From CAZWZG01 sp964638245 (GTDB taxonomy: Bacteria; Pseudomonadota; Alphaproteobacteria; Rhodobacterales; Rhodobacteraceae): a stretch of 16,970 nucleotides of DNA. The notes beneath the pieces were generated by a model. The model was given only the letters and a program-made list of their open reading frames with translations, was not told the DNA's origin and did no database searches. The translations under genes were made by a program, and so were the position numbers. How positions within the stretch are numbered: the stretch's first letter is position 1; each line of letters opens with the position of its first letter. This document shows, piece after piece, positions 1 through 6,066 of the stretch. The DNA lies in NCBI GenBank assembly GCA_964638245.1, contig CAZWZG010000058.1, positions 1-16,970 on the forward strand, given 5' to 3'.

Positions 1-1036
1 CGCAATCGGGCAGAGTGTAGCCTGCTTCTTCCCACGCCGCGACAGCACCGGGATGGTACTTGAGCGGGTTGGGGCCGCACATGTCGGTGATCGCGATATC
101 GGTCTCGCCATGCCAGGTTATGGGCATGAAGGGCGCCTTTGCGTGGTAGATGCTCTCGAAGTTGGCGATAGCTGCCGCTGTCAGACCCTTGGCCGTCTCG
201 AAGTCCATGGATTTGTTGACAATATCAGCGCCAACCGTGCCGGGCCCGCGGAAGTTGTCATCCTCGGAAACGATGGTCACGCCTTCGCCATAGCCCATTT
301 CCGAGATCGGCATCTCGAACTTCACCGTGCCTGGAAGGTTGGCGATATTGCCAAAGGCTTCGGAGTCGAAGACTCCATTGGAGACCGAGAAAATCGTCAT
401 ATCGCCCGAGGCCATTGCCGCTCCGACGCGCGGATCCGGGAACGACATCGGAAGAACAAAGGCATCTGCCGAGCCATCCTGCATCGTTTTCACCGCTTGG
501 CCCCAGTTGACCTGAACGCCGGTGTAGCCTGAACCTTCTTCCAGGCCGCTGTTGGTCTGGATCAAGAGCCTTGCGTTTGTAAGAGCGGCGCCCCTTGGTG
601 GACCATTGTAGATGGTTTTTCCTTCGAGGCCGTCCCAGCCACTGATACCGGCACTATCATACGCGATAAGGCCCTGAACCGAGATGCGATAGGTGTAGAG
701 AACCGCCAGTTGATCGGCCAGCTCTGCTCCCTTTTCCGCCCCAAGACCCGCATAGGGGCCAACGCCACGCGACAACAAGAACGGAAGGATGAACGGGGAT
801 GCCGCAATGTCCGAATTGCCTTCTGCCACGTTCTGAACCGAGTTCGTCAGCGTCTGCCCGGCGGACACCTGAATATCCGCGACGCCTTCCTTTGCTGCGG
901 CTTCACTGAGGGCGATGATCGAAATGCCCGGCGTGGTGTTGGGCGCGGCGGTTTCCGCTGTCAGAATGGTCTGGGCCTGCGCGCTAGCGGCCAAACACAC
1001 CGCAGCGGCAATCCCCGCAAAAGTCTTCACTGACAT
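1..1036 (-). CDS. TAXI-family TRAP transporter substrate receptor (3' end cut by window)
   Basis: Periplasmic substrate-binding subunit of a TAXI-type tripartite (TRAP) transporter, which delivers a solute to an integral DctQM-like permease. I read 345 codons from the ATG at 1036 down to base 2 with no stop; TAXI receptors are usually 310-350 residues, so nearly all of it is here. Residues 1-21 form a Sec signal peptide (hydrophobic core, cleavage after AQA). The mature part has family features: a GNSDIAASP-like segment, then W-DGLEGKTIYNGPPRG (the usual LKGK...GPPGSG region), then a DGSADAF...PDPR segment. An AGGGAGGA ribosome binding site lies at 1043-1050. It is divergent from the GST gene at 1172. 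The permease gene is not visible and may lie beyond base 1. The substrate is unknown; these receptors typically bind carboxylates. Family assignment is confident. Confidence 0.88.
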   Translation of the reverse strand, partial: MSVKTFAGIAAAVCLAASAQAQTILTAETAAPNTTPGISIIALSEAAAKEGVADIQVSAGQTLTNSVQNVAEGNSDIAASPFILPFLLSRGVGPYAGLGAEKGAELADQLAVLYTYRISVQGLIAYDSAGISGWDGLEGKTIYNGPPRGAALTNARLLIQTNSGLEEGSGYTGVQVNWGQAVKTMQDGSADAFVLPMSFPDPRVGAAMASGDMTIFSVSNGVFDSEAFGNIANLPGTVKFEMPISEMGYGEGVTIVSEDDNFRGPGTVGADIVNKSMDFETAKGLTAAAIANFESIYHAKAPFMPITWHGETDIAITDMCGPNPLKYHPGAVAAWEEAGYTLPDC

Positions 1037-1095
1037 CTATATTCCTCCCTAGATGTTGTTTTTCATGGCCTTTTGGCCGTTGTTCTTGTCGTCTC

Positions 1096-1124
1096 TTGTT
1101 TTCCGGCTGTCCTCAAAATATAGA
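1096..1124 (+). promoter_or_regulatory. Candidate sigma70-type promoter for the GST gene
   Basis: In the 135-bp divergent gap between the TAXI receptor and the GST gene, TTGTTT (1096-1101) and TATAGA (1119-1124) are separated by exactly 17 bp. This would start transcription near 1131, about 40 bases before the GST ATG. The -10 region lies in the most AT-rich part of the gap. The match is by eye and partial (3/6 and 4/6). A promoter for the minus-strand receptor gene should lie in the same gap but I could not single one out. Confidence 0.35.
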
Positions 1125-1171
1125 TATTAATCAAGAACGACCAAAAATCTAGCCAAAACAGGGTGTGCCCA

Positions 1172-1849
1172 ATGCCTGACCTGAAGCTCTTTGTTGCCCC
1201 GAACACCTGCGCGCGTGTGCCCACCATTGCCCTTGAAGAGATCGGTGTGCCTTTTGACACCGAACTGGTCCGCACGCTTGCCGGTCAGCAGAACACGCCC
1301 GAGTTTCGCAAGGTGAACCCCAAGGGAAAAGTGCCCGCGCTTCTGATCGACGGTGCGCCGTTGACAGAAAACGTGGCGATCCTGAGCTGGCTGAATGCGG
1401 AGTTTCCCGAGGCAAACCTTATGCCCAAGGTGTCGAGCAAGCTGGAAGAGTTGAAGCAAACCGCTGATCTGGCGTTTTTTTCTGCGACAGTGCACCCGCT
1501 GGTGACGCGGATTGCGATGCCCATCAAGTTCATCCCGGATGCCGCTGCCTCGTTCGAACTGGTGCGGCCCAAAGGGGTCGAGGCGATGAACGACGTGATG
1601 AAGATGATTGATACGCGCCTTGCGGATGGGCCGTGGTGGTATGGCGATACCTGGTCGGTGGTGGACGGCTACCTTTACTGGGTCTGGTCGCGCATTTCGG
1701 GTGTGGGCTATGACGGGTCTGCTTTCCCCAACATCGAGCGCCACTTTGCCTTGAGCAATGAACGTCCGGCGGTGCAGCGTGCCATGGCGCGCGAGGCCGT
1801 GAATGTGCAGGTCCTCAAGGACGAAGGGATCTGGAAAGACCCGCGCTAG
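1172..1849 (+). CDS. Glutathione S-transferase family protein (beta-class-like)
   Basis: Cytosolic glutathione S-transferase, 225 residues, a normal length. The N-terminal thioredoxin-fold half (about 1-82) has Cys13 in APNTCARV, where beta-class bacterial GSTs carry their active-site cysteine. It also has cis-proline Pro55 in KVPAL and the glutathione-contacting acidic residue Glu66 in LTENVAI. The helical C-terminal half (about 90-215) has the N-capping-box-like SVVD (162-165). The ATG at 1172 was preferred over a GTG at 1163 because it starts directly at the fold; neither has a strong ribosome binding site. It is convergent with the IclR gene (14-bp gap) and divergent from the TAXI receptor. 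Function could be detoxification of electrophiles, or a catabolic isomerase or thiolytic step for the neighbouring pathway. The family is certain; the substrate is not inferable. Confidence 0.9.
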   Translation: MPDLKLFVAPNTCARVPTIALEEIGVPFDTELVRTLAGQQNTPEFRKVNPKGKVPALLIDGAPLTENVAILSWLNAEFPEANLMPKVSSKLEELKQTADLAFFSATVHPLVTRIAMPIKFIPDAAASFELVRPKGVEAMNDVMKMIDTRLADGPWWYGDTWSVVDGYLYWVWSRISGVGYDGSAFPNIERHFALSNERPAVQRAMAREAVNVQVLKDEGIWKDPR

Positions 1850-1863
1850 AGGGGGCGGGGCCG

Positions 1864-2598
1864 TCACAGGCTCAGTTCCGTGCGGGCGGCTTGGAGGGCG
1901 GCCAGTAGCTTGTCCTTGATCCGGCCATAACGGCTGGACGGGGTCGGGATCGAGATCGCATAGACCTCTCCGCTGGGATCGGTGAAGCCAAAGCCAAGCG
2001 CGGATATGCCGTCGGTGTGTTCGTCTTCGTCGCGGGCCATGGCACCGTCGCGGATGTCTTCGATTTCGGCCAGGATGCTCGACAGTTTGCGGTCCGGAGT
2101 GGGAGCCTCGGACAGAAGGCGCGTGGCTTCAACCACATCGAGGCAGGCGAGCGCCGCCTTGCCGTTGGCGGTGTTGGCCAATGGGAAACTTTCGCCGATA
2201 CTGGACACGGTGCGCAGGCGCTGGCGGCCCTCGATCTGATCCAGAAAGTGCATACGGCCATCACGAAGAACAGCCAGATCGACGGTTTCGCCGGTGGCGT
2301 CCGAGATCTGTTGCATGACCGGGCGGATACGTTCGAGCGGGGTCACGTTCGAGGCGACAGCAAGGCTCTGGATTTCGGGCCCGAGCCTGATTCGACCGCT
2401 GCCTCCAGCGGTGGAAATGAACCCCTCGGCGGCGAGCGCACCCACGATCCGCTGTACCGTAGAGCGGGGAAGATCGACGGCGCGGGCGATCTGGCCAAGG
2501 CTAAGCCCGTCCGTGTTCTGGCCCAGAACCCGCAGCACCGCAGCCGCACGCGCAATCACCTGAATGCCTTGATTTGACTGGCTATTTTGCAGGTTCAT
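1864..2598 (-). CDS. IclR-family transcriptional regulator
   Basis: DNA-binding regulator of 244 residues, the usual IclR size. Residues about 14-75 form the winged helix-turn-helix (LSLGQIARAVDLPRSTVQRIV, then the wing with GSGRIRLGP). Residues about 85-240 form the effector-binding domain, with family segments RDGRMHFLDQIEG, the ANTANGKAALACL helix, and the late DPSGEVYAISIPTP strand. IclR proteins commonly sit divergent to the catabolic genes they control and respond to a pathway compound. Here the gene is divergent from the cyclase-family hydrolase across a 139-bp gap carrying repeats. The ATG at 2598 fits the family start; no strong ribosome binding site is visible just upstream. It most likely controls the plus-strand catabolic block, but activator or repressor mode cannot be told from sequence. 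Confidence 0.93.
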   Translation of the reverse strand: MNLQNSQSNQGIQVIARAAAVLRVLGQNTDGLSLGQIARAVDLPRSTVQRIVGALAAEGFISTAGGSGRIRLGPEIQSLAVASNVTPLERIRPVMQQISDATGETVDLAVLRDGRMHFLDQIEGRQRLRTVSSIGESFPLANTANGKAALACLDVVEATRLLSEAPTPDRKLSSILAEIEDIRDGAMARDEDEHTDGISALGFGFTDPSGEVYAISIPTPSSRYGRIKDKLLAALQAARTELSL

Positions 2599-2640
2599 CG
2601 AGCCGTTCCCTTGCTCAAGTCGCGTTCCGATTCCCCAAAA

Positions 2641-2669
2641 ACGCTATCCCGCGATCCAGTACAATTCAA
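2641..2669 (-). promoter_or_regulatory. Candidate promoter for the IclR gene
   Basis: On the minus strand, TTGAAT (2664-2669) and TAGCGT (2641-2646) are separated by exactly 17 bp, placing a start near 2634, about 36 bases before the IclR ATG at 2598. The -10 match is partial (TA...T). It lies next to the repeats at 2678-2716, so autoregulation would be easy. Confidence 0.3.
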
Positions 2670-2677
2670 GTATTGAC

Positions 2678-2716
2678 CGAAATACGATACAGCTGCACCA
2701 TATCGCGAAACACGAT
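2678..2716. promoter_or_regulatory. Candidate IclR operator: 11-bp direct repeat with internal inverted repeat
   Basis: CGAAATACGAT (2678-2688) recurs as CGAAACACGAT (2706-2716), 10 of 11 identical, 28 bp apart. Between and overlapping them, CGATA (2685-2689) and TATCG (2701-2705) form an inverted repeat with an 11-bp spacer. A possible -35 TTGACC (2673-2678) touches the first copy; no convincing -10 follows at normal spacing, as is common for activated promoters. Position in the divergent IclR/hydrolase gap suggests the IclR binding region. This is inference from pattern and location. Confidence 0.45.
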
Positions 2717-2737
2717 GGATGCCACGGGAGGACGAAA

Positions 2738-3577
2738 ATGGCGATCACGGTTCGCGGAATCGAATTTCAGGAAAATATGAACAACGATATGGGGCTGGAG
2801 TTCGTGAACCTCAGCCACAGGTATGGGTTCCAATGTCCGAACTGGCCGTATTTCAAGGACGTTCAGATTGATCGCAAGCACTACATGGCCAAGTCCGGTG
2901 TGTTGAGCCAGACGATCACAACGACCATGCATGTCACGACCCATATCGACGCGCCTGCCCACGTTGTGCAGGGCACGCCGTTTATTGACGAAGTGCCGCT
3001 GCCGCATTTCTTTGGCTCAGGCATCGTGGTGTCGATCCCCAAGAAGAAGTGGGAGCAGATCACGGCCGACGACCTTGAAAAAGCATGCGGCCATGCGATC
3101 CGCCCCAATGACGTGCTGATCATCAACACAGGCTGGCACAAGCAGTATGAAGACGGCGATTACTTTGCGTACTGTCCCGGCCTTGTGCCCTCTGCCGCCG
3201 ACTGGATGGTGGACAAACAGATCAAGGTCGTGGGCCATGATACCCAGGCCAATGACCACCCCTTGGCAACGGCGATCGGTCCCCAGCGCAACGGTCCGAT
3301 CCTGCCGCATCTGGAAAAAGAATACCTGGAATGGTCGGGTGGCACGCCTTGGGAAGTTGACTTCCCCGAGTGGGAGCCGGTGCACCAGAAGCTTTTCTCC
3401 AACGGTATTCTCGGGATCGAGAATGTCGGCGGCGATCTGGATGTCGTCACCGGCAAGCGCGTGACCTTCGCCTTCTTCCCCTGGAACTGGGATCGCGGCG
3501 ATGGGTGCATCATCCGTCTGGTGGCGATGATGGACAAGGGTCAGCAGTACCGGATCGAGGCCGGAGAGTCGTTCTAA
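2738..3577 (+). CDS. Cyclase-family (kynurenine formamidase-fold) metal-dependent hydrolase
   Basis: Predicted cytosolic metal-dependent hydrolase of the cyclase family (PF04199), which includes kynurenine formamidase and isatin hydrolase and cleaves amide, lactam or ester bonds. It has 279 residues. The signature is H65-V-T-T-H69-I-D71-A-P-A-H75, matching HxGTHxDxPxH except that the usual Gly is Thr. A second conserved set, His216 (EPVHQKLF) and Glu228 (GIENV), corresponds to the late His/Glu of kynurenine formamidases. The start is set by GGGAGGA at 2726-2732 before the ATG; a later ATG at 2777 lacks such a site. It is the first gene of the plus-strand block, divergent from the IclR regulator and probably its direct target. 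No tryptophan-catabolic partners are nearby, so kynurenine formamidase itself is unlikely. It probably opens a ring or cleaves an amide in the pathway; the substrate is unknown. Confidence 0.88.
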   Translation: MAITVRGIEFQENMNNDMGLEFVNLSHRYGFQCPNWPYFKDVQIDRKHYMAKSGVLSQTITTTMHVTTHIDAPAHVVQGTPFIDEVPLPHFFGSGIVVSIPKKKWEQITADDLEKACGHAIRPNDVLIINTGWHKQYEDGDYFAYCPGLVPSAADWMVDKQIKVVGHDTQANDHPLATAIGPQRNGPILPHLEKEYLEWSGGTPWEVDFPEWEPVHQKLFSNGILGIENVGGDLDVVTGKRVTFAFFPWNWDRGDGCIIRLVAMMDKGQQYRIEAGESF

Positions 3578-3596
3578 ACGGCCTGCGAACGGTGGT

Positions 3597-3626
3597 TTGC
3601 CCCGCTTCGCAACGGATGCGGGGCAA
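3597..3626 (+). terminator. Stem-loop after the hydrolase gene (weak terminator or processing hairpin)
   Basis: TTGCCCCGC (3597-3605) pairs perfectly with GCGGGGCAA (3618-3626): a 9-bp GC-rich stem with a 12-base loop, 20 bases after the hydrolase stop. No T-run follows, so it is not a classical intrinsic terminator. It could be a partial terminator or an mRNA 3'-end stabiliser that lowers expression of the following cupin gene. Confidence 0.5.
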
Positions 3627-3653
3627 GCGCCTGAAAAGACTATAAAATCGCAA

Positions 3654-3686
3654 TCGGTATCACGTCGGTATTACGTCGGTATCGCG
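3654..3686. repeat. Three tandem 11-bp repeats upstream of the cupin gene
   Basis: TCGGTATCACG (3654-3664), TCGGTATTACG (3665-3675) and TCGGTATCGCG (3676-3686) are consecutive with no gap; the first seven bases are identical in all three. They end 26 bp before the cupin ATG. A period of 11 bp is close to one DNA turn, so identical faces of the helix would be presented to a bound protein. A TATAAA (3641-3646) lies just upstream but has no good -35. It may be an operator or, less interestingly, a slippage product. Confidence 0.7.
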
Positions 3687-3712
3687 GCGGTGCAAACGTC
3701 GGGAGGACGCTC

Positions 3713-4066
3713 ATGCTGATCAAGCGCTTTGAAGAGGCCACGCCATACGAAGCCCCCAACCATTGGGGGTGCACGGGGCATCGCTTGCAAGGGTTCGAAG
3801 ATGGCGGGCCGGAAAACCAGTGGGTGGGCTACAGTCAGTTCCTGCCCGGTGGTGGGGCGGGGCCGGACTCCACGCCCTTCGAGAAGGTGTATGTCGTCCT
3901 TGAGGGCGAGATGACGATCGAGTGGGATGGCAAGACAGAGGTCTTGCGCGCCATGGACAGCCTGACGATCCCGCCTGGTCAGGAGCGGCGCATCGAGAAT
4001 ATGTCCAACCACACCTGCAAGATGCTTGTGGTCATTCCGTACCCAGAGGGAGGGCGTCCGACATGA
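3713..4066 (+). CDS. Small single-domain cupin protein lacking the usual metal ligands
   Basis: A 117-residue single-domain cupin. The beta-barrel is recognisable from FEKVYVVLEGEMTIEWDG (56-73) and DSLTIPPGQERRIENMS (82-98). Motif 1 normally has HxH before the conserved Glu; here it reads PDSTPFEKVY, with Asp52 and Thr54 in those places and only Glu57 retained. Motif 2 normally has PPGxxH; here it is PPGQERR, with Arg for His. A metal-dependent dioxygenase or isomerase role is therefore doubtful; a ligand-binding, metal-independent or regulatory role fits better. The start is set by GGGAGGA (3701-3707) before the ATG. Its TGA overlaps the ATG of the SDR gene (ATGA), so the two are probably translationally coupled. 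Biochemical role unknown. Confidence 0.82.
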   Translation: MLIKRFEEATPYEAPNHWGCTGHRLQGFEDGGPENQWVGYSQFLPGGGAGPDSTPFEKVYVVLEGEMTIEWDGKTEVLRAMDSLTIPPGQERRIENMSNHTCKMLVVIPYPEGGRPT

Positions 4067-4848
4067 GCCTTTCAAATCCATTGAGCTTTTTTGATGTGAC
4101 CGGAAAGGTTGCGCTGATCACCGGGGCGTCGGGTGCGTTCGGGGCCGTGGCCGCGGAATGTTTGTCGGGGGCAGGTTGTAAGGTCGCGTTGGCGGCTGGA
4201 AACGCCGAGGCAATGGCCGAGGTGGCGGGCAAGTGCAAAGGCGAAACGCTGCAGATCAATGCGCGCCCGGACAGCGAAGAAGCTTGCGCTGATCTGGTGG
4301 CCAAGACGGTCGAGGCATTTGGACGAATCGACATTCTGGTCGTCGCTTCGGGCATGAACAAGGTGGCCAAGATCGGCGACATGGAGCCCGCGACCTTTGA
4401 AGGCGTCATGGATGCCAATGTCACGCAAAGCTGGCTGATGGCGCGGGCGGCATCGACCCAGATGCAGGCGCAGGGCGAGGGGGGCAAGATCGTGTTGATG
4501 TCTTCGGCGCGAGGGTTGCTGGGGCACCCGGCGGGCTACACGGCGTATTGTGCGTCCAAGGCCGCCGTTGACGGGATCACAAAGGCGCTCGGATGCGAGT
4601 TGGGGCCGACGGGGATCACGGTGAACGCGATTGCGCCGACGGTGTTCCGCTCGCCGCTCACGGCGTGGATGTTTGAGGACACTGATGAGGCGACAGCGGT
4701 GCGCAACGGGTTTTTGACCCGAGTGCCGAAAGGGCGTCTGGGCGAGCCGGAAGATCTGGCCGGGCCGTTGTTGTTCCTCGCCTCAAAGGCGTCGGATTTC
4801 TACACCGGGCATATTCTCTATGCCGATGGGGGGTATACGGCGGGATGA
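4063..4848 (+). CDS. SDR-family NAD(P)-dependent oxidoreductase
   Basis: Classical short-chain dehydrogenase/reductase of 261 residues, which oxidises or reduces a hydroxyl/carbonyl group with NAD(P). The Rossmann glycine motif is TGASGAFG (20-27), and Asn119 (DANVTQSW) is the structural/catalytic Asn. Serines 147-148 (LMSSARG), Tyr162 and Lys166 (YCASK) complete the active site. The C-terminal ILYADGGYTAG is the normal SDR ending. The usual NNAG after strand 4 is VASGMN here, a mild deviation. I chose the ATG at 4063 because it overlaps the cupin stop and gives a standard N-terminus; an upstream ATG at 3922 lies inside the cupin gene. It resembles the gluconate 5-dehydrogenase/3-oxoacyl-ACP reductase group, but those names are not assignable. 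Likely an alcohol or cis-diol oxidation step in the pathway. Confidence 0.9.
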   Translation: MSLSNPLSFFDVTGKVALITGASGAFGAVAAECLSGAGCKVALAAGNAEAMAEVAGKCKGETLQINARPDSEEACADLVAKTVEAFGRIDILVVASGMNKVAKIGDMEPATFEGVMDANVTQSWLMARAASTQMQAQGEGGKIVLMSSARGLLGHPAGYTAYCASKAAVDGITKALGCELGPTGITVNAIAPTVFRSPLTAWMFEDTDEATAVRNGFLTRVPKGRLGEPEDLAGPLLFLASKASDFYTGHILYADGGYTAG

Positions 4849-4867
4849 TCCGTTCGGAGCCGATAGG

Positions 4868-4927
4868 ACGGAGGGGGCGCTGCCCCCGCTCCTTCGGAGC
4901 CCCCCGGGATATTTCTGTCCAGATGAA
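4868..4927. repeat. GC-rich double-hairpin intergenic element (REP-like)
   Basis: Two adjacent hairpins: GGGGGC (4873-4878)/GCCCCC (4882-4887) with loop GCT, and GCTCC (4888-4892)/GGAGC (4896-4900) with loop TTC. They are followed by CCCCCGGGATATTT and a GATGAAG end. I recall very similar short elements scattered between genes in Rhodobacteraceae genomes; that recall is not a search result. It fills most of the gap between the SDR and the 3-hydroxyacyl-CoA dehydrogenase gene and may act as an mRNA processing or stability element. Confidence 0.6.
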
Positions 4928-4939
4928 GCGGGTGTTGGT

Positions 4940-5878
4940 TTGCGGATAGCAGTCATCGGTGGCGGCTTGATGGGCCATGGGATCGCGTTGACCTTTGCGC
5001 GTGCCGGGCATGATGTGGTTGTCACCGATCCTGTACCTGAGGCGTTGGCAAGTCTCGGGGCGCGGGTGGGCGACAGTCTGCGGTTGCTTGGGGCGGATGA
5101 GGCCGAAATTGCGGCCTCGGTTGCACGGATTTCCACGGACCCGGGCGTCAGCGGCGCGGTGGCCGGGGCCGATGTTGTGATCGAAGCCGCGCCTGAGAAG
5201 CTGGAGTTGAAGCAGACGATCTTTGCCGAGATCGAGGCGGCGGCGCCCCGCGATGCGATTTTGGCGTCCAATACATCTGTGATTCAGATTTCCAAGATCA
5301 TGGGTGGGCTGAAGACGCGGGAGCGGGCTTTGGGCACCCATTGGTGGAACCCGCCGCATATGATCCCCTTGGTCGAGGTCGTGAAGACGGAATGGACCGA
5401 CCCAGGCGTCGCAGAGGCGATGCATGCGCTACTGGCCGAGGTCGGTAAAACCCCGGTGATGGTCGAAAAGGACGTGCCGGGCTTCATCGGCAACCGGCTA
5501 CAGCATGCGCTTTGGCGCGAGGCGGTGAGCCTTGTCGAGAACGGGATTTGCACGGCTCAGGCGGTGGATGATGTCGTGAAGGCGAGCTTTGGGCGGCGTC
5601 TGGCGGTGCTGGGGCCATTGGAGAATGCCGATCTGGTGGGGATCGAATTGACCCAGGACATTCACAAGCAGGTGCTGTTCGATCTGGACGCACGGGGCGC
5701 GCCGTCGCCGTATCTGCAGTCGCTTCTTGATCAGGGGCGCACGGGCATGGCGTCTGGCGCCGGATTTCGGGACTGGGCAGAGGGTGATCTGACGAAAACC
5801 AAGGCGCGGATCGCTGAACACTTGTCAGCCTTGGAGGCTTTGCTGTTACAGTCAAATCAGTCTGAGGAGGAGGCGTGA
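4940..5878 (+). CDS. 3-hydroxyacyl-CoA dehydrogenase-family protein
   Basis: NAD-dependent dehydrogenase of the 3-hydroxyacyl-CoA/3-hydroxybutyryl-CoA dehydrogenase superfamily, 312 residues from the TTG at 4940. The Rossmann motif is GGGLMGHG (7-14) with Asp30 ending strand 2 (NAD preference). SNTS (110-113), catalytic-type His134 in GTHWWNPPHMIPLVEVV, and Glu146 follow. The C-terminal domain has VPGFIGNRLQHALWREAVSLV (179-199) and the GRTGMASGAGFRDW segment (266-279). It presumably oxidises a 3-hydroxy acid or 3-hydroxyacyl-CoA, which suits the BKACE enzyme downstream. An in-frame ATG at 4820 was rejected because the 40-residue extension is the translated intergenic hairpin element; the TTG lacks a strong ribosome binding site. 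The sequence also shares local features with L-carnitine dehydrogenases, but the HWWNPP version of the active site differs. Confidence 0.88.
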   Translation: MRIAVIGGGLMGHGIALTFARAGHDVVVTDPVPEALASLGARVGDSLRLLGADEAEIAASVARISTDPGVSGAVAGADVVIEAAPEKLELKQTIFAEIEAAAPRDAILASNTSVIQISKIMGGLKTRERALGTHWWNPPHMIPLVEVVKTEWTDPGVAEAMHALLAEVGKTPVMVEKDVPGFIGNRLQHALWREAVSLVENGICTAQAVDDVVKASFGRRLAVLGPLENADLVGIELTQDIHKQVLFDLDARGAPSPYLQSLLDQGRTGMASGAGFRDWAEGDLTKTKARIAEHLSALEALLLQSNQSEEEA

Positions 5879-6066
5879 TGGGGATTATAACACTACGTTA
5901 TGATCTTCTGCTCAAAATCGATAACCAATCCCGTAAAACTCTGTACCACTTGAACAAACAGCCGCGTCGCGGTCGTGGGCTTGTGGGACAGAATTGCGAA
6001 GAAAAGCAAACGCCGGGGACACCCGGGACCACAAAACCACGAATACTCAGGGAGGAGAATTCATGA
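5878..6066 (+). CDS. Possible 62-residue basic protein or leader ORF bridging two genes (doubtful)
   Basis: An ATG at 5878 overlaps the dehydrogenase stop (TGATG) and follows GAGGAGGAGG (5864-5873), the strongest ribosome-binding-like sequence in the window. The frame runs 62 codons and ends with a TGA that overlaps the receptor ATG at 6063 (ATGA). The peptide is basic (cluster QPRRGRG near 29-35), has no membrane segment, and matches no family I know. Against it: codon third positions are far more AT-rich than in the neighbours, and the purine-rich site also encodes the Glu-rich tail of the dehydrogenase. It may be the untranslated leader of the transporter operon, a short coupling or leader ORF, or nothing. 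Confidence 0.22.
   Translation: MGIITLRYDLLLKIDNQSRKTLYHLNKQPRRGRGLVGQNCEEKQTPGTPGTTKPRILREENS

Noticed and set aside
53..532. 159-codon plus-strand frame at the window start
   Set aside because: Antisense to the TAXI receptor, which has a signal peptide, ribosome binding site and family motifs.
1127..1867. 246-codon open frame on the minus strand opposite the GST gene
   Set aside because: The plus-strand GST has clear family motifs and normal length; the antisense text does not.
2738..3577. Kynurenine formamidase of tryptophan catabolism
   Set aside because: The fold fits, but no tryptophan 2,3-dioxygenase or kynureninase is nearby and the context is a different catabolic set.
4820..4939. 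ATG at 4820 as start of the 3-hydroxyacyl-CoA dehydrogenase
   Set aside because: The extension is a translation of the GC-rich hairpin element and precedes the Rossmann strand that normally begins the protein; TTG at 4940 fits the family.
5887..5901. ATAAC-N5-GTTAT inverted repeat before the ABC receptor
   Set aside because: Short, isolated and far (about 160 bp) from the receptor start, with no convincing promoter beside it; could be chance.
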